Source: an uncultured Lachnospiraceae bacterium (GTDB lineage Bacteria > Bacillota > Clostridia > Lachnospirales > Lachnospiraceae). From it: a DNA stretch of 15,745 nucleotides. Positions 14,271-15,745 of this stretch are shown piece after piece. The stretch lies in contig CADBUD010000362.1 in assembly GCA_902797785.1 (NCBI GenBank), positions 1 through 15,745 of the forward strand, given 5' to 3'. Within the stretch, counting starts at the first letter, position 1. Every line of letters begins with the position of its first letter. Below the pieces are notes generated by a model. It was not told where the DNA came from. It saw nothing but the letters and a program-made list of their open reading frames with translations, and ran no database searches. Position numbers and translations under genes: made by a program.

Positions 14271-15745
14271 AAAAAGTATTTTTAGAAGTATTTCCCGAAG
14301 CAAAATTTGAAGGGCTGATTGGTGATGTTTTCAAAGAAGTAGAGGTGGAGCGGGTCTCGATAAATAAAAAAAGAGACCTGCTCCGCATCTATATCTGCAG
14401 CAGCCGGCTGATTGAAAAAAAGTATATCTTTGAGGCGGAGCAGATCATCAAAAAACAGCTGTTTCCAAGAGAAAAAATGAAGGTAAAGATCATGGAAAAA
14501 TTCAGCCTCTCCGCACAGTATACGCCAAAGAAGCTGATGATGATCTACAAGGAGAGCATTCTATCCGAATTAAAAGAATACAGCAGATTAGAGTATCAGT
14601 TGTTCCGGACAGCGAGGATCGAGTATCCGAACGAGGACCGGTTTCTTTTTTACTTTCCCAAAAGTCCGGTCTATGAGGGAAAGACAGAGGAGCTGCTTCG
14701 AATCATGGACAAGATCTTTTATGACAGATGTGGATTAAAGGCGACGTTCGAGGTCAATTATGAGACTAGAAGCAGCGAGGAGCTGGAGGAATATAAAGAA
14801 CAGAAGACGGCACTGGAGGTGCGTTCCGTAATAAAACATTCCAAAGTACTTTCTGAAAGGGTACAATGGGAAGATTTTTCTTCCCATGATGGGGAAAAGA
14901 AAAAAGAAGAGTCAACGCAGGAAAGAAAGAAGAAAACAGGATCTGACAGGGGGAAGACGATGGGAACAGGGATCGAGAACAAAACAGCAGACTCATTTAA
15001 AGGAAAACATACAGCAGGAGCGAGAAAGGACAGTTTCCGCAGATCGGACAATCCCAATGTCCTCTATGGCAGGGATTTTGAGGAAGAGGCGATTCCACTT
15101 TCGGAAGCAGGAGACACCTTGGGAGAGGTCGTGATCCGTGGAAAAATCATTTCTATGGAAGAGAGGGAAATCCGGAACGAAAAAGTCATTGTTATATTTA
15201 CGGTGACGGATTTTACCGACTCGATCGTCGTGAAGCTGTTTCTCAAAAAAGAACATCTGCCGGAATTGAAGATGAATCTGAAAAAAGATGCCTTTGTCAA
15301 AATCAAGGGCATTATGAATATTGATAAATTTGACAGTGAGCTGACCATTAGCTCTGTGGCCGGGATTTTAAAGATTCCGGATTTCACCTCCGTACGGGAG
15401 GATAATTCCCCGGTAAAACGTGTGGAGCTGCATTGCCATACGAAGATGAGTGACATGGATGGCGTTTCTGATGTGGCGGATATTGTCAAGCGGGCAATCG
15501 CCTGGGGGCATAAAGCCATTGCCATTACAGATCATGGGGTCGTACAGTCCTTTCCGGAGGCAAATCATGCCCTTCCTAAAGGAAGTGATTTTAAAATCAT
15601 CTATGGGGTCGAGGCCTATCTGGTCGATGATACCAAATCCATTGTAACAGCTCCGAATGGACAGTCACTTTTAGATGATTTTGTCGTATTTGATATTGAG
15701 ACGACAGGATTTTCGGCAGAAAAGGACAGCATCATCGAAATTGGC
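14267..15745 (+). CDS. polC: DNA polymerase III alpha subunit, Gram-positive PolC type, 3' end beyond window
   Basis: The replicative polymerase with built-in proofreading found in low-GC Gram-positives. 493 codons are visible from a TTG at 14267, which overlaps the ispG stop and has GGGGGAAGAG just upstream. An N-terminal domain (residues about 1-200, VFLEVFPEAKFEG onward) is followed by a charged, low-complexity linker (about 205-260, rich in Lys, Glu, Ser and Gly). Then come an OB-fold (about 285-370, GEVVIRGKIISMEEREI) and the PHP domain (from about 385, VELHCHTKMSDMDG and AIAITDHG). The 3'-5' exonuclease inserted in the PHP domain begins with FDIETTGF, with Asp476 and Glu478 as metal ligands. 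The order matches PolC and not DnaE. Confidence 0.95.
   Translation, partial: MKKVFLEVFPEAKFEGLIGDVFKEVEVERVSINKKRDLLRIYICSSRLIEKKYIFEAEQIIKKQLFPREKMKVKIMEKFSLSAQYTPKKLMMIYKESILSELKEYSRLEYQLFRTARIEYPNEDRFLFYFPKSPVYEGKTEELLRIMDKIFYDRCGLKATFEVNYETRSSEELEEYKEQKTALEVRSVIKHSKVLSERVQWEDFSSHDGEKKKEESTQERKKKTGSDRGKTMGTGIENKTADSFKGKHTAGARKDSFRRSDNPNVLYGRDFEEEAIPLSEAGDTLGEVVIRGKIISMEEREIRNEKVIVIFTVTDFTDSIVVKLFLKKEHLPELKMNLKKDAFVKIKGIMNIDKFDSELTISSVAGILKIPDFTSVREDNSPVKRVELHCHTKMSDMDGVSDVADIVKRAIAWGHKAIAITDHGVVQSFPEANHALPKGSDFKIIYGVEAYLVDDTKSIVTAPNGQSLLDDFVVFDIETTGFSAEKDSIIEIG

Overview
The window looks like chromosomal DNA of a Gram-positive clostridium, most likely a Lachnospiraceae-type gut bacterium. 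The main reasons are the envelope/isoprenoid cluster pyrH-frr-uppS-cdsA-dxr-rseP-ispG running into a Gram-positive-type polC, strong AGGAGG-like ribosome binding sites, and three TTG starts (pyrH, rseP, polC). The genus assignment is inference from gene order and protein flavour; no search was run.

Left part, 1-3485 (minus strand, visibly AT-richer, accessory character). A secreted or surface protein of unknown function runs off the left edge (1-1359). A bidirectional intrinsic terminator (1513-1539) separates it from an AAA_14/DUF4143-type ATPase gene (1661-2914), which may be followed by a 36-codon ORF overlapping its stop codon. The ATPase has a clear promoter flanked by two nearly identical 14-bp palindromes, suggesting autoregulation or control by a dedicated repressor. 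From 3022 to 3374 there is no convincing gene.

Middle part, 3486-6637 (plus strand). This is a complete pantothenate operon: a DUF2520/Rossmann protein that probably acts as the ketopantoate reductase, then panB, panC and panD. A short relic (5188-5271), clearly derived from a DUF4143 ATPase gene like the one at 1661-2914, sits between panB and panC. An imperfect hairpin lies between panC and panD.

Right part, 6670-15745 (plus strand). A membrane-anchored polysaccharide deacetylase with its own promoter is followed by pyrH (UMP kinase) and frr (ribosome recycling factor). A 24-bp imperfect inverted repeat enclosing a terminator-like hairpin then separates frr from uppS-cdsA-dxr-rseP-ispG-polC, which are tightly packed and partly overlapping. 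Dxr and IspG feed the MEP pathway, UppS makes the undecaprenyl carrier, CdsA makes CDP-diacylglycerol, RseP is a site-2 protease, and PolC is the replicative polymerase, cut by the window end within its exonuclease domain.

The most interesting signals are the ATPase relic inside the pan operon, the palindrome-flanked ATPase promoter, the inverted-repeat element between frr and uppS, and the DUF2520 protein occupying the ketopantoate reductase slot.
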